From Bauldia litoralis (GTDB lineage Bacteria; Pseudomonadota; Alphaproteobacteria; Rhizobiales; Kaistiaceae), in the NCBI RefSeq assembly GCF_900104485.1, contig NZ_FMXQ01000003.1, positions 372,001-436,000 on the forward strand: a stretch of DNA of 64,000 nt, in the 5' to 3' direction. Shown piece after piece: positions 47,942-56,657 of this stretch. The translations under genes were made by a program, and so were the position numbers. The notes under the pieces are model-generated. The model made no database searches. It was given only the letters and a program-made list of their open reading frames with translations, and had not been told where the DNA came from. Position 1 is the stretch's first letter. Each line of letters begins with the position of its first letter.

Positions 47942-49018
47942 ATGTCAAAATACAAGGTTGCATTGGTCGGGTGCGGCAAGCGCGGCGGCTATCACGCCGA
48001 GGGCTTCAACGCCAACAGCGATCGGTTCGAACTCGCCGCGGTGTGCGACGTCGACGCCGGGAAGCTCAAGGACTTTGCCGCGCAATACAACATTCCGAAG
48101 ACCTATGGCGACGCGGAAGAGATGCTGGCGGCGGAGCGTCCCGACGTCTTCTGCTTCGCGACCCTGCCGGGCATCCGACTGCCGCTGATCGAACTCGGGG
48201 TCAAATACGCGACCCGGGCGATCGCCTACGAAAAGCCGATCGCCCAGGAGCTTTCGGAGGCGCGCAAGATCCACGACCTGTGCAAGGCGTCGGGGCTCAA
48301 GGTGATCGTCTCGCACCAGCAGAAATACGGGCCGCACTGGCAGAAAACCAAGGAAATCGTCGATTCCGGCGATATCGGCGAGGTCCAGCGCATCCACGCG
48401 ACGGCGCGGTCCTGGATCAGCCAGCTCGGCACCCACCTGATGGACTACATGCTGTGGTTCAACAACCGCAGCCCGATCGAATGGGTGGTCGGCCAGAATA
48501 TCGGCACCCAGATGCTCGGCGATTCGCATCCGTCGCCGGACTTCACGCTCGGCGCGATCCAGTATGCCAATGGCGTTCGCGGCATCATCGAATGCGGCGC
48601 CCATGCGCCGCGGATGAACCCGGGCGACAATGCGCTACTGTCGCTGCCGTTCTGGACGGACAGCTCGGTGACCGTCTACGGCACCCACGGCTATACGCAG
48701 GTGGTCAGCGGCAATGGCTGGCGGGCGATGACAAAGTCCAGCAAGGGCGAGCTGCTGAGCGGCGGCGGGCATTTCGACCCGTCCTACGAGCAGAAGCCCT
48801 ATCTCAAGGATCTGGCGGACTGGCTGGACGGCAAGATCGCCACCCATCCCTGCGATGGCGACATCAGCTATCACGGCTTCGAGGGCGCGATGGCGCTGTT
48901 CCTCAGCAGCCTCGAATCGCGGCGCGTGACCCTGCCGCTCGAGACCATTCCGGACGACTCGCTGATCCAGCGCTTCCGGGACACCCTTCCCGTCAGCGAG
49001 GAGTATCGGGGACAATGA
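47942..49018 (+). CDS. Gfo/Idh/MocA-family oxidoreductase
   Basis: The 358-residue protein has a Rossmann start KVALVGCGKRGGYHAEGFNA, the EKP motif as AYEKPIAQELSEARK and the substrate-domain segment SWISQLGTHLMDYMLWF, where the conserved histidine lies. It oxidises or reduces a sugar or cyclitol with NAD(P). AGGAAG precedes ATG 47942. It is the first gene of an operon encoding an isomerase and two permeases and overlaps the isomerase gene by four bases (ATGA). Confidence 0.88.
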   Translation: MSKYKVALVGCGKRGGYHAEGFNANSDRFELAAVCDVDAGKLKDFAAQYNIPKTYGDAEEMLAAERPDVFCFATLPGIRLPLIELGVKYATRAIAYEKPIAQELSEARKIHDLCKASGLKVIVSHQQKYGPHWQKTKEIVDSGDIGEVQRIHATARSWISQLGTHLMDYMLWFNNRSPIEWVVGQNIGTQMLGDSHPSPDFTLGAIQYANGVRGIIECGAHAPRMNPGDNALLSLPFWTDSSVTVYGTHGYTQVVSGNGWRAMTKSSKGELLSGGGHFDPSYEQKPYLKDLADWLDGKIATHPCDGDISYHGFEGAMALFLSSLESRRVTLPLETIPDDSLIQRFRDTLPVSEEYRGQ

Positions 49019-49854
49019 TCAGGTTAGGCGGCTACGGGGTTCCCGTCGATTCCGAGGATCCGGCCGAGATTGCCCGCGCCCACACCGCGTTCGGCTATCG
49101 CGCCGGCTATTGCCCGGCGGTCGACCTTGCCGACACCGACCGGCTGAAGGCCATCGTCAAGGCCTTCGCCGACGAGGACATCCAAATCGCCGAAGTGGCG
49201 GCGTGGAGCAATGTCAGCGCGCCGGAGCCGGAAAAGCGCCGCGCCAACCGGGCGCATGCGATCGACCGGCTGGCGGTGGCCGAGGAGGTCGGGGCATGCT
49301 GCGCCGTGACCTATATCGGCACGCTCGCCGAGGATTCCGAATACGGCCCGCATCCCGACAATCTCGCCCAGGCCGGTTTCGACGTGTTCGTCGAGACCGC
49401 CCGCATGATCATCGACGCGGTCAAGCCGAAGCGTACGAAGCTGGCCTTCGAGATGATGCAGTGGACCCTGCCGGACAGCCCGGAGAACCTGGTCGAGCTG
49501 ATCGCGGCGATCGACCGGCCGGCCTTCGCCGCCCATCTCGACCCGACCAACCTCGTCGTCTCGCCGCGGCTTTACTACAACACCGGCGAACTGATCCGGC
49601 GCTGCTTCAGGCTGCTCGGTCCACACATCGTCAGCGCCCATGCCAAGGACCTGACGATGGGCGGCGAGCTGTCGCTGCATCTCAGCGAGGTGCTGCCCGG
49701 CACCGGCGGGCTCGACTACGCGACGTATCTCAGCGAGCTCGACAAGCTCGACGCGCCGGTGCCGCTGCTGCTCGAACATCTGGAGTTCGAGCAATATCCG
49801 GCAGCGCGGGATAACGTGAAACGAATCGGAGCGGGCCTCGGCATCGACATCTAG
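49015..49854 (+). CDS. Sugar phosphate isomerase/epimerase (AP endonuclease 2-type TIM barrel)
   Basis: The 279-residue protein is a xylose-isomerase-like TIM barrel. Segments at strand ends include LAFEMMQWTLPDSPENLVEL (catalytic glutamate), FAAHLDPTNLV, SAHAKDLTM (metal histidine and aspartate) and LLLEHLEFEQYP (final glutamate). These match IolE/IolI and ketose 3-epimerase relatives. It is coupled to the upstream oxidoreductase by an ATGA overlap, an arrangement typical of sugar or inositol catabolic modules. The substrate cannot be fixed. Confidence 0.87.
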   Translation: MIRLGGYGVPVDSEDPAEIARAHTAFGYRAGYCPAVDLADTDRLKAIVKAFADEDIQIAEVAAWSNVSAPEPEKRRANRAHAIDRLAVAEEVGACCAVTYIGTLAEDSEYGPHPDNLAQAGFDVFVETARMIIDAVKPKRTKLAFEMMQWTLPDSPENLVELIAAIDRPAFAAHLDPTNLVVSPRLYYNTGELIRRCFRLLGPHIVSAHAKDLTMGGELSLHLSEVLPGTGGLDYATYLSELDKLDAPVPLLLEHLEFEQYPAARDNVKRIGAGLGIDI

Positions 49855-49887
49855 GGTGGTCGCCGCGAGGGAAAGCGGAATCCGCAG

Positions 49888-50712
49888 ATGAACGACAAAG
49901 CCTTCGATCTGCTGTCGAGACTCCTCCTCGTCCTGATCCTGCTCGTCAGCATCTTTCCGTTCTACTGGATGCTGGCGAATTCGGTGAAGTCCGACATGGA
50001 CATCTTCGCCGACCCGCTCGGGCTGCCGGCGGAGGCGCAGTTCGCCAACTACCTCGTCGCCTGGGCGCAGGCCGATCTCGGCAGCGCCTTCATCAACAGC
50101 GCGATCGCGACAGGCACCGCGGTGACGCTGATCGTCGTCACCGGGGCGCTGGCCGCCTATCCGCTCGCACGCATGCGCTTCCGCGGACGCACCTTCTTCC
50201 TCATCCTGTTCACCGCCGGGCTGATCGTGGCGCATGAAGTCGTGCTGATCCCGCTGTTCAACCTGTTCAATACGCTGGGGCTGTTGAACTCGCTGTGGTC
50301 GGTGATCCTGACCAATTCGGCCTTCGGGCTGCCGCTGACGATCTTCCTGTTTTGGCAGTTCTTCCGCGACGTTCCGCTCGAACTCGAGGAAGCGGCGCGG
50401 ATCGACGGCTGCGGCAGCCTCGACTTTCTCTGGCGGATCCTGCTGCCCTTGTCGAAGCCGGTGATCGGCAGCGTGATCATCTTCCAGGGGCTGTTTACGT
50501 GGAACGAATATCTCTTCGCGCTGACCTTCCTGCGCGAGCGCGGCGGCAAGACGCTGCCGGTGCAATTGCAGGTGTTCTTCTCCGACTATTCGACCAACTG
50601 GGCGCTGCTCTTCGCGGCACTGGTGATGGCGACGCTGCCGGTGATCGTCCTCTACCTGTCGATGCAGCGGTCTTTCGTGAAGGGGCTCACGGCAGGGGCG
50701 GTGAAGGGCTAG
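49888..50712 (+). CDS. MalG-type carbohydrate ABC transporter permease
   Basis: The 274-residue CUT1 permease has a first span LLSRLLLVLILLVSIFPFYWML followed by the SVKSDMDIF motif. The EAA coupling loop is LEEAARIDGCGSLDFLWRILLPLSKPVI, and the C-terminus [12 protein letters not shown] is the hallmark of MalG-type subunits. It precedes, rather than follows, the MalF-type gene by 2 bases, a reversed order. No ATPase gene is in this operon. Confidence 0.93.
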   Translation: MNDKAFDLLSRLLLVLILLVSIFPFYWMLANSVKSDMDIFADPLGLPAEAQFANYLVAWAQADLGSAFINSAIATGTAVTLIVVTGALAAYPLARMRFRGRTFFLILFTAGLIVAHEVVLIPLFNLFNTLGLLNSLWSVILTNSAFGLPLTIFLFWQFFRDVPLELEEAARIDGCGSLDFLWRILLPLSKPVIGSVIIFQGLFTWNEYLFALTFLRERGGKTLPVQLQVFFSDYSTNWALLFAALVMATLPVIVLYLSMQRSFVKGLTAGAVKG

Positions 50713-50714
50713 GC

Positions 50715-51641
50715 ATGGTCGCAGAAGCCTATGACGCGGAGATCGCGAAGAGCACGAGGCGGCGGGGATCCCGGCTGCCCGGACATGGCATCGCGCCGTA
50801 TCTCTACATGGCGCCGGCGCTCGTCCTGTTTGGCGCCTTCCTGATCTATCCGGTGATCCAGTCCTTCTTCTATTCGCTGCTCGACTGGGACGGGCTGCAG
50901 CCCGGCGTCTATGTCGGGCTCGACAACTACGCCCAGTTGTTCAGGGACCCGAACTTCTGGAATTCGCTGAAGATCACGCTGATCTGGGTGGCGATGTCGG
51001 GCGGCATCCTGCCGCTGACGGCGCTGGTGCTGGCGCTGCTCGTCGATTTCGGCACGACGTCGCGGACGCTTGGCGGGATCGCGCGGACGGTGCTGTTCAT
51101 CCCGATGACCATCTCGCTGGTGGCGGTCGGGCTGCTGTTCACGCTGTTCTACAATCCGCTGCTCGGCGTCATCAACAACGTCTTCCTGCAGTTCGGGATG
51201 ATGACGGCGATCGACCTTCTCGGCAATTCCAGCACGACGCTGATGGCGATCTTCTTCGTCGCCGTGTGGCAGTGGTCGGGCTTCGGCATGGTGATCTTCG
51301 CGGCAGCGCTGCAGGGCATTCCCTCGGAACTCTACGACGCCGCCAAGATCGACGGGGCGACCAAGTGGCAGATCATCCGCCATGTCGTGCTGCCGCTGCT
51401 GGTGCCGACCTATGTCGTGATCCTGACGCTCAACGTCATCGGCGGGTTCAAGGCCTTCGACCTGATCTATGTGATGACCGCCGGCGGGCCGGCCCAGGCC
51501 TCCGAGACGACGTCGATCTTCCTCTACAAGAACGCCTTCGTGCTGCACAAATTCGGCTACGGCTCGGCGGTATCGGTCGTGCTTTTCATCATCATCGGCA
51601 TCGCCACGGTGGTGCTCACCCGGCGGCGCTTCGCCGCGTAG
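50715..51641 (+). CDS. MalF-type carbohydrate ABC transporter permease
   Basis: The 308-residue permease has a short basic N-terminus, then ALVLFGAFLIYPVIQSFFYS, the typical FSLLDWDG-like SLLDWDGLQPGVYVGLDNYA region, and the EAA loop LYDAAKIDGATKWQIIRHVVLPLLVPTY. Six membrane spans are predicted. It forms the channel with the preceding MalG-type protein. It is followed by a 146-base gap carrying the second copy of the 17-base element and then the binding-protein gene. Confidence 0.92.
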   Translation: MVAEAYDAEIAKSTRRRGSRLPGHGIAPYLYMAPALVLFGAFLIYPVIQSFFYSLLDWDGLQPGVYVGLDNYAQLFRDPNFWNSLKITLIWVAMSGGILPLTALVLALLVDFGTTSRTLGGIARTVLFIPMTISLVAVGLLFTLFYNPLLGVINNVFLQFGMMTAIDLLGNSSTTLMAIFFVAVWQWSGFGMVIFAAALQGIPSELYDAAKIDGATKWQIIRHVVLPLLVPTYVVILTLNVIGGFKAFDLIYVMTAGGPAQASETTSIFLYKNAFVLHKFGYGSAVSVVLFIIIGIATVVLTRRRFAA

Positions 51642-51681
51642 TCCGACACGAGGCGCGTCGCCGGCCGAGGTTCATTGAAGC

Positions 51682-51698
51682 AACTGTTATATTAGTGT
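51682..51698. promoter_or_regulatory. Repeated regulatory element, copy 2
   Basis: AACTGTTATATTAGTGT at 51682-51698 is identical to the copy at 47784-47800. It lies about 90 bases before the binding-protein gene, so that gene probably has its own promoter under the same GntR control as the upstream operon. Confidence 0.65.
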
Positions 51699-51787
51699 AC
51701 GAATTTTGACTGGAGGAAGATCCGCTCGCCGCGTTCGCGGCATTCCACAAGACGATCGAACCGATCCCCAGGGAGGACTACAGAGAG

Positions 51788-53056
51788 ATGATCAGGAGAC
51801 GGACACTTCTGGCCGGCATCGCCGCCAGTGCATTGATGACACTGCCGGCACTTGCCGAGACGGTGGAACTGACGGTGTGGGACAACGCCGGCAACCCCGG
51901 CCGCGAAGCGGCTTTCGCTGCCTTCGAGGCGGCTAATCCGGACATCAAGCTGAACGTCGTGACCTTTGCATCCGAAGAGTACAAGACGCAGCTCCGGGTG
52001 ACGGTGGCTGGCGGCAATACGCCGGACCTCTTCACCACCAATGGCGGCTTTACCTTCTTCGAATATGTCGATCGCGGCGCGGCGATGGATATCACCGACC
52101 TGGTCGAGGAATACGGCTGGGCGGAGCGCACCGAGGCGGAATTTCTCGCCGCCGATACGGACGAGAATGGCCGGATCTGGGGCATGCCCTGGAACACGAC
52201 CCAGTATTGGCAGGGCCTGTTCTACGACAAGGACTTCTTCGAGGCGAACGACATCCCGCTGCCGTCCTCGGTCGAGGGCTTCAAGGATATCGCCCAGAAG
52301 ATCCAGGACGCCGGACGTTACCCGATCGCCTTCGGTGACAAGGATGGCTGGCCGGCGATCCTGATGCTCGGCGACTACCTGGTGCAGACCACCACGCCGG
52401 ACGAGATCCGCAAGCTGAATACCGGCGAGAACACGTGGACCGACTTCAAGCCGGCCAAGGACGCCTTCGAGGCGATGGCCAAGCTCGCCGCAGATGGCGC
52501 CTTCGCGCCTGGCTTCCTCAGCATGAACCACGAGGCGGCGATCATGTCGTGGGTCGGGAAGCGGACCGCGATGCTCTACAACGGCACGTGGTGGCCGAAT
52601 GTCGCCAAGACCGACGATCCCGGTTTCGCGATCGGCGTCGCCAAGCTGCCGATGATCGACCCGGACTTGCCGCTCCAGGGCACGCAGTATTGGGCCTCGA
52701 TCCAGTTGTTGATGGGCGCCCACCTTGAAGGCGAGAAGAAGGAAGCGGCGATCAAGCTGTTCGACTTTCTCACCAGCAAGGAAGGCATGATCCTTTACGG
52801 CAACGCCCGCAAGGCGATCACCACCAACCCGCAGGCCAACCCGGAGATCACCGAGATCGCCGCGTTCTTCCGGGAGCCGGAATTCCTGCGCCAGAACGAC
52901 AAGCCGAAAATCCAGTTCCTCGACCACGCCTTCCCGATCCCGGTCATCGAGGTGATCAAGGTCGAGTTGCAGAAGATCATGCAGAACAACGGCTATACCG
53001 TCGACGAGGCGCTTGCCGCCATCGAGGCAGCGCACGTCGCCGAACGCAAGAGCTGA
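51788..53056 (+). CDS. Carbohydrate ABC transporter substrate-binding protein (CUT1 type)
   Basis: The 422-residue periplasmic protein begins IRRRTLLAGIAASALMTLPALAE, a signal peptide with a twin-arginine-like RRR that could direct Sec or Tat export. The mature chain follows the MalE/UgpB-type pattern: VELTVWDNAGNPGREAAFAAFEAANPDI, GNTPDLFTTNGGFTFFEY, and the late stretch GTQYWASIQLLMGAH. It is separated from its permease genes by a regulated promoter, allowing higher expression. A strong terminator ends the transcript at 53134. The sugar is unknown. Confidence 0.92.
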   Translation: MIRRRTLLAGIAASALMTLPALAETVELTVWDNAGNPGREAAFAAFEAANPDIKLNVVTFASEEYKTQLRVTVAGGNTPDLFTTNGGFTFFEYVDRGAAMDITDLVEEYGWAERTEAEFLAADTDENGRIWGMPWNTTQYWQGLFYDKDFFEANDIPLPSSVEGFKDIAQKIQDAGRYPIAFGDKDGWPAILMLGDYLVQTTTPDEIRKLNTGENTWTDFKPAKDAFEAMAKLAADGAFAPGFLSMNHEAAIMSWVGKRTAMLYNGTWWPNVAKTDDPGFAIGVAKLPMIDPDLPLQGTQYWASIQLLMGAHLEGEKKEAAIKLFDFLTSKEGMILYGNARKAITTNPQANPEITEIAAFFREPEFLRQNDKPKIQFLDHAFPIPVIEVIKVELQKIMQNNGYTVDEALAAIEAAHVAERKS

Positions 53057-53106
53057 CTTCTGCAAGACCGGCCGGTGTCCTGCCCGGTTCGGACCACCAC
53101 CAACTG

Positions 53107-53134
53107 GCGGCGCGATTTTCGCGCCGCTTTTTTT
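53107..53134 (+). terminator. Rho-independent terminator
   Basis: GCGGCGCGA (53107-53115) pairs with TCGCGCCGC (53119-53127) around TTT and is followed by seven T residues (53128-53134). It lies 50 bases after the binding-protein stop codon and terminates the rightward sugar operon. Confidence 0.9.
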
Positions 53135-53143
53135 GCGGGCGGC

Positions 53144-54013
53144 TCAGAGCCTCCTGACGCCGATGGGCGACCCGACGACCTTCAGGAGCCGGGCGAACGC
53201 CTCGTCCTTCGGCTCGACGACCACGCGCATATGGTGGCCACTCGAATGGATGACGCTGTCCCCATCGCGGATGATCAGGGCGTGCCCCTGCCAGACGAGG
53301 ATGTCGCCGCGCAGGAGTTGCCCGTCGATCCCGCCGTCGACCGGCTGTCCGATCTGTGTTGCCTGGAGATCGGTATCGCGCGGCGCCGGCCGGCCGGTGA
53401 GACCGAGAACCAGCTGCACGAAGCCGGAGCAATCGACGCCCAGACTGGAACGGCCGCCCCAGCGATACGGCGTGTGGACGAATCGCTCGGCGACGGAGAC
53501 GAAGTCGGTGGGCAGGGGCGCTGACGCGGGCTCGACGTCAATCGCCACGATGGCGCCTTCGCCGCCGGCGAGCACCCGGTAGTCGGTCCCGCGGGTCCGG
53601 GCTTCCCCGTCGAGCGTGACCAGACTGCCGATGCAGAGGGTGGCGCGGGGCGGGAGCTTCAGGTCGGGGGCGGGATAGACGAAGGTACGGAGCGCCGTCA
53701 CGCGGTGAGTCGGTTCCGGCGCCGGTTCGTCCAGCGCCCCGGTCGGAATGAAGCCGACGTAGGAGTCCGCCTGGCACTGGCAGAAGGACCAGCCGTCCGA
53801 CGTGTCGCCGAAGACCCGGACAAGCTCGCCACGCACCACTTCACTGTCCAGGGGAGCGTTGGCGAGCGGATGACGCTTCAGCGGCGCCGTGCTCGCCACC
53901 ACCCGTTTCAGCGATCCTTCGGCGAAAGCTTCCGCTTCCACCCGACCCTCAAGCCGCGCATCCGCGAGCTCGGGGCGGTATGCGAAGAGCCGCGGATCCA
54001 GTGTCTCGATCAT
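53144..54013 (-). CDS. NlpC/P60-family cell-wall peptidase with SH3-like domains
   Basis: The 289-residue protein has two SH3b-like regions (about residues 40-95 and 105-165: GELVRVFGDTSDGWSFCQCQ, ATLCIGSLVTLDGEARTRG) followed by an NlpC/P60 domain. The catalytic cysteine is in YRWGGRSSLGVDCSGF, and the histidine is in GHALIIRDGDSVIHSSGHH. Such enzymes cut peptidoglycan stem peptides (gamma-D-Glu-meso-diaminopimelate bonds). No signal peptide is visible, suggesting a recycling role in the cytoplasm or non-classical export. It lies 27 bases from the end of the RTX-like gene on the same strand, upstream of it here. Confidence 0.87.
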   Translation of the reverse strand: MIETLDPRLFAYRPELADARLEGRVEAEAFAEGSLKRVVASTAPLKRHPLANAPLDSEVVRGELVRVFGDTSDGWSFCQCQADSYVGFIPTGALDEPAPEPTHRVTALRTFVYPAPDLKLPPRATLCIGSLVTLDGEARTRGTDYRVLAGGEGAIVAIDVEPASAPLPTDFVSVAERFVHTPYRWGGRSSLGVDCSGFVQLVLGLTGRPAPRDTDLQATQIGQPVDGGIDGQLLRGDILVWQGHALIIRDGDSVIHSSGHHMRVVVEPKDEAFARLLKVVGSPIGVRRL

Positions 54014-54040
54014 ACCGGTACACCGCGCGTCGCGGACCGG

Positions 54041-54670
54041 TCAGTCGAAGTGGAAATGCGAGTATTTGATGTGCAGGCTTTCCTCGAGAATGGCGACGGT
54101 CTCCTTGCCGCCCGGATCGTTCCCGTTGAGGTCGTACCAGACCTTCCCATTCTTCGGGTTGTATCCGAAGTAGTCATCGGAATCCTCGGCGCCCTTGCCC
54201 TTGTTGAAGTTGGCGCGGGCGATGACACCGAACGTTCCGTCAAACCCCGACGTGTAGACGAAGCTGTTGAAGTGAAGCAGGTCCTTCTTGGGCTCGAAGT
54301 CGACGATCATGTCGACATTGGTCTTGGAGTCCGGGATCGTGTTGAAGCCGAAGTGATCAGGACCCTTGCCGCCCTTCAGCCAGTCGTTGCCCAGACCGCC
54401 GAACAGCCAGTCGCCGCCCTTGCCGCCGATCAGCTTGTCGTCGTGGATTCCGCCATACAGCCAATCGCCACCCTTGCCGCCGGCGAGCTTCGCCGTCCCG
54501 TCGCCGTAGTAGTAGAGATTATCGGCGCCATTGCCGCCGTATATTTTCACGAAGCCGACTGCAATCGCGTTGCTCCCGAGCGTATCGCCGGCGCCGTAGC
54601 CGTACATCCTCAGGTATGAGCCGTCCGCGATGTTGACGTTGCCATCGCCTGTGTAGATGTCTGCAACCAT
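54041..54670 (-). CDS. Small RTX-like calcium-binding repeat protein
   Basis: The 209-residue protein contains at least four glycine/aspartate-rich nonapeptide repeats of the RTX type (IYGGNGADNLY, GGKGGDWLYGG, GGKGGDWLFGG, GGLGNDWLKGG) at about residues 43-107. After these comes a C-terminal domain with VDMIVDFEPKKDLLHFNSF, the conserved segment seen after RTX blocks. There is no N-terminal signal peptide, and the C-terminus ends in SHFHFD. RTX proteins fold with calcium outside the cell and leave through type I secretion using an uncleaved C-terminal signal. No type I secretion genes are in the window. Its target or activity is unknown; no enzyme domain is seen. Confidence 0.82.
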   Translation of the reverse strand: MVADIYTGDGNVNIADGSYLRMYGYGAGDTLGSNAIAVGFVKIYGGNGADNLYYYGDGTAKLAGGKGGDWLYGGIHDDKLIGGKGGDWLFGGLGNDWLKGGKGPDHFGFNTIPDSKTNVDMIVDFEPKKDLLHFNSFVYTSGFDGTFGVIARANFNKGKGAEDSDDYFGYNPKNGKVWYDLNGNDPGGKETVAILEESLHIKYSHFHFD

Positions 54671-54931
54671 TTCGCCCTCCCAAAGTCCTGAAGAATGCCC
54701 GACAGGGACTGTCCTTCGTCAACTCACTACTGGGGGATAACCCGTGCCGACCGGTCCAGATTGGCGCATTTCGACCAAAACGACAAGTCGGACACAGGAG
54801 CGGCGCGCATGCTTTGTCGCGCAGAGAGCCATGAGACTGGCGATTGTCGAGGAAATGAAACCGTGACGACGCGATCCCGGGACCCCGCGTCGACGGCGTC
54901 GACGACTCCTTGTCTCAGGTGAATATTATTG

Positions 54932-54941
54932 TTATCGATAA
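54932..54941. promoter_or_regulatory. Palindrome before the GntR-esterase fusion gene
   Basis: TTATCGATAA at 54932-54941 is a perfect palindrome in an AT-rich patch (ATTGTTATCGATAATGAT, 54928-54945) immediately before the ribosome binding site GGGAGAG. In a GC-rich window this stands out and is a plausible autoregulatory site for the GntR domain. Confidence 0.45.
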
Positions 54942-54959
54942 TGATAAGGGAGAGCGCCG

Positions 54960-56657
54960 TTGGCGATCGTCAGCTTCGAGACTGTTCACAGAAAGACACG
55001 CGCGGGCCGGAGCACCGAGGTGCGCCGCTCGCTCAAGCAACTGATCATGCTTGGGGAATTGCCACCCGGCGCGGCTCTGCTCGAACTGGAAATCGCCGCG
55101 CGCTTCGCCTGTAGCCAGGGGTCGGTGCGCGAAGCGCTTCTCGCGCTCCAGGACGAGGGGCTCGTCATCCGCCAGCCGCACCGGGGCACGCGGGTGTCCG
55201 ATTGCACGGCGGCGGAAGCGCAGGAGATGTTCCGGCTCCGGCACAGCATCGAGACCCGGGCGCTGGCCCGCGCGCTGCCCAACATCGACGCAGACCTTGT
55301 CGAGGCGTTGCGCGCGTCGGTGCGGGCGATGGAACAGGCGGCGCGGGACAATGACGAATACGCGCTCTCCGAACTCGACCGCGCCTTTCACCGCCGCCTG
55401 CTGGCCGCCGCGGACCTGCCGGCGCTCGAGCCGATCCTGCACCGCTGCCTCGTCCATAACCAGCGCTTCAAGATCACCCGCAGCGGCGCGGCCCGCGACC
55501 TCGAGAAGACCGCGGCGCGCCACTGGACGATCGTCAACGCCATCGAATCCGGCGACCGCGATGCGGCGGTCACCGCGATCGGGCACCACGTCGCCACCAT
55601 CGTCGATCCGGGGCCGGAGATCTTTCCCGATATCAACCGCATGCCGATGACGACCCCTGCAAGGACGGACAGCTTGCCGAAACCGACAGCCGAGATGCAG
55701 GCGATGCTCGATCGCCTCGCCAGGGAAGACGCCGGACTTCCCGACCCGACAACGATCCCGCCGGAAGAGGGGCGGGCGCTGGCCGAGCGCAAGAACGCGC
55801 GCTGGCAGGTGGAGCAGCCGGAGATGGAGACGGTACGGACCTTCGCCGTGCCGCCCGATCCCGATCTCGAGACGACCGGCAACGCGGTCATGCTCTTCCG
55901 GCCGCCGAATGCCGGGTCCGGCGCGATTCTCTTTGTCCATGGCGGCGGCTTCGCCTTTTGCAGCCTGCGGACGCATGAACGCTTCATGCGGGTGCTTGCC
56001 GCCGAATCCGGCCGGGCGGTGATCGGCGTCGAGTATCGGCTCGCCCCGGAAAACCCGTTTCCCGCCGGACTCAACGACGTCATCGCCGCGTGGCGCGCGG
56101 TCCAGGCCGATCCGGCGGCTTACGGGATCGATCCGGGCGGGCTGGTGCTTTCCGGCGACTCGGCCGGTGCCAACCTGGCGCTGGCCGCGACGCTGCACGA
56201 GATAGAAGCATCCCTGCCGGTGCCGGATGGCTGCCTGCTTTTCTACGGCACCTACGCGGTCGACTTCTCGACACCGTCCTACAACGACTTCGCCGAGGGC
56301 TTCGGCCTGACCACCGCGATGATGCAGCGCTACTGGGACTGGTATGCGCCGGACGCGGGCGCACGCTCCGGGCCGCTCGCTGCACCGATGGCGGCCAGCG
56401 ACGACGCGATTCGCGCCCTGCCGCCGCTCCATCTCCTGGTCGCCGAATGCGACCCGCTCGCCTCCGACACGCACGCCCTGGCGGCCCGGCTCAAGCGCCT
56501 CGGCCGCGATGACGACATGCGGGTCGAGCCCGGGGTCGTCCATGGATTCCTGCAGATGACCCAGCACCTCGCGGCCGCCCGCGCGTCGGTTTCCGCCGCC
56601 GCCATGGCCGCCAATCGCTTTCTGGAAGACGCCAACAAAAACGGGAGGAATGACTAA
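54960..56657 (+). CDS. Fusion of a GntR/FCD transcription factor and an HSL-type alpha/beta-hydrolase
   Basis: One uninterrupted 565-codon frame encodes two proteins in one. Residues 22-80 form a GntR winged helix (LLELEIAARFACSQGSVREALLALQDEGLVI). Residues 85-215 form an FCD ligand domain with apparent metal ligands Asp140, His144, His188 and His210. After a 45-residue linker, residues 260-560 form a hormone-sensitive-lipase-type esterase: HGGG (327-330, oxyanion hole), GDSAG with Ser401, Asp498 and His528 as a complete triad. The TTG start has GGGAGAG upstream. No ribosome binding site precedes the internal ATGs at 55641/55647, so separate translation of the esterase is unlikely. It lies directly upstream of a sugar importer operon. 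Confidence 0.87.
   Translation: MAIVSFETVHRKTRAGRSTEVRRSLKQLIMLGELPPGAALLELEIAARFACSQGSVREALLALQDEGLVIRQPHRGTRVSDCTAAEAQEMFRLRHSIETRALARALPNIDADLVEALRASVRAMEQAARDNDEYALSELDRAFHRRLLAAADLPALEPILHRCLVHNQRFKITRSGAARDLEKTAARHWTIVNAIESGDRDAAVTAIGHHVATIVDPGPEIFPDINRMPMTTPARTDSLPKPTAEMQAMLDRLAREDAGLPDPTTIPPEEGRALAERKNARWQVEQPEMETVRTFAVPPDPDLETTGNAVMLFRPPNAGSGAILFVHGGGFAFCSLRTHERFMRVLAAESGRAVIGVEYRLAPENPFPAGLNDVIAAWRAVQADPAAYGIDPGGLVLSGDSAGANLALAATLHEIEASLPVPDGCLLFYGTYAVDFSTPSYNDFAEGFGLTTAMMQRYWDWYAPDAGARSGPLAAPMAASDDAIRALPPLHLLVAECDPLASDTHALAARLKRLGRDDDMRVEPGVVHGFLQMTQHLAAARASVSAAAMAANRFLEDANKNGRND

Noticed and set aside
54360-54520. Tandem DNA repeats that could suggest a CRISPR or satellite array
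   Set aside because: The periodicity follows RTX glycine-rich codons inside the gene; there are no constant repeats with unique spacers.
55641-55649. Separate start of an independent esterase gene inside the fusion gene
   Set aside because: No ribosome binding site lies at a proper distance (the nearest GGAG is over 20 bases away) and there is no stop codon between the domains.
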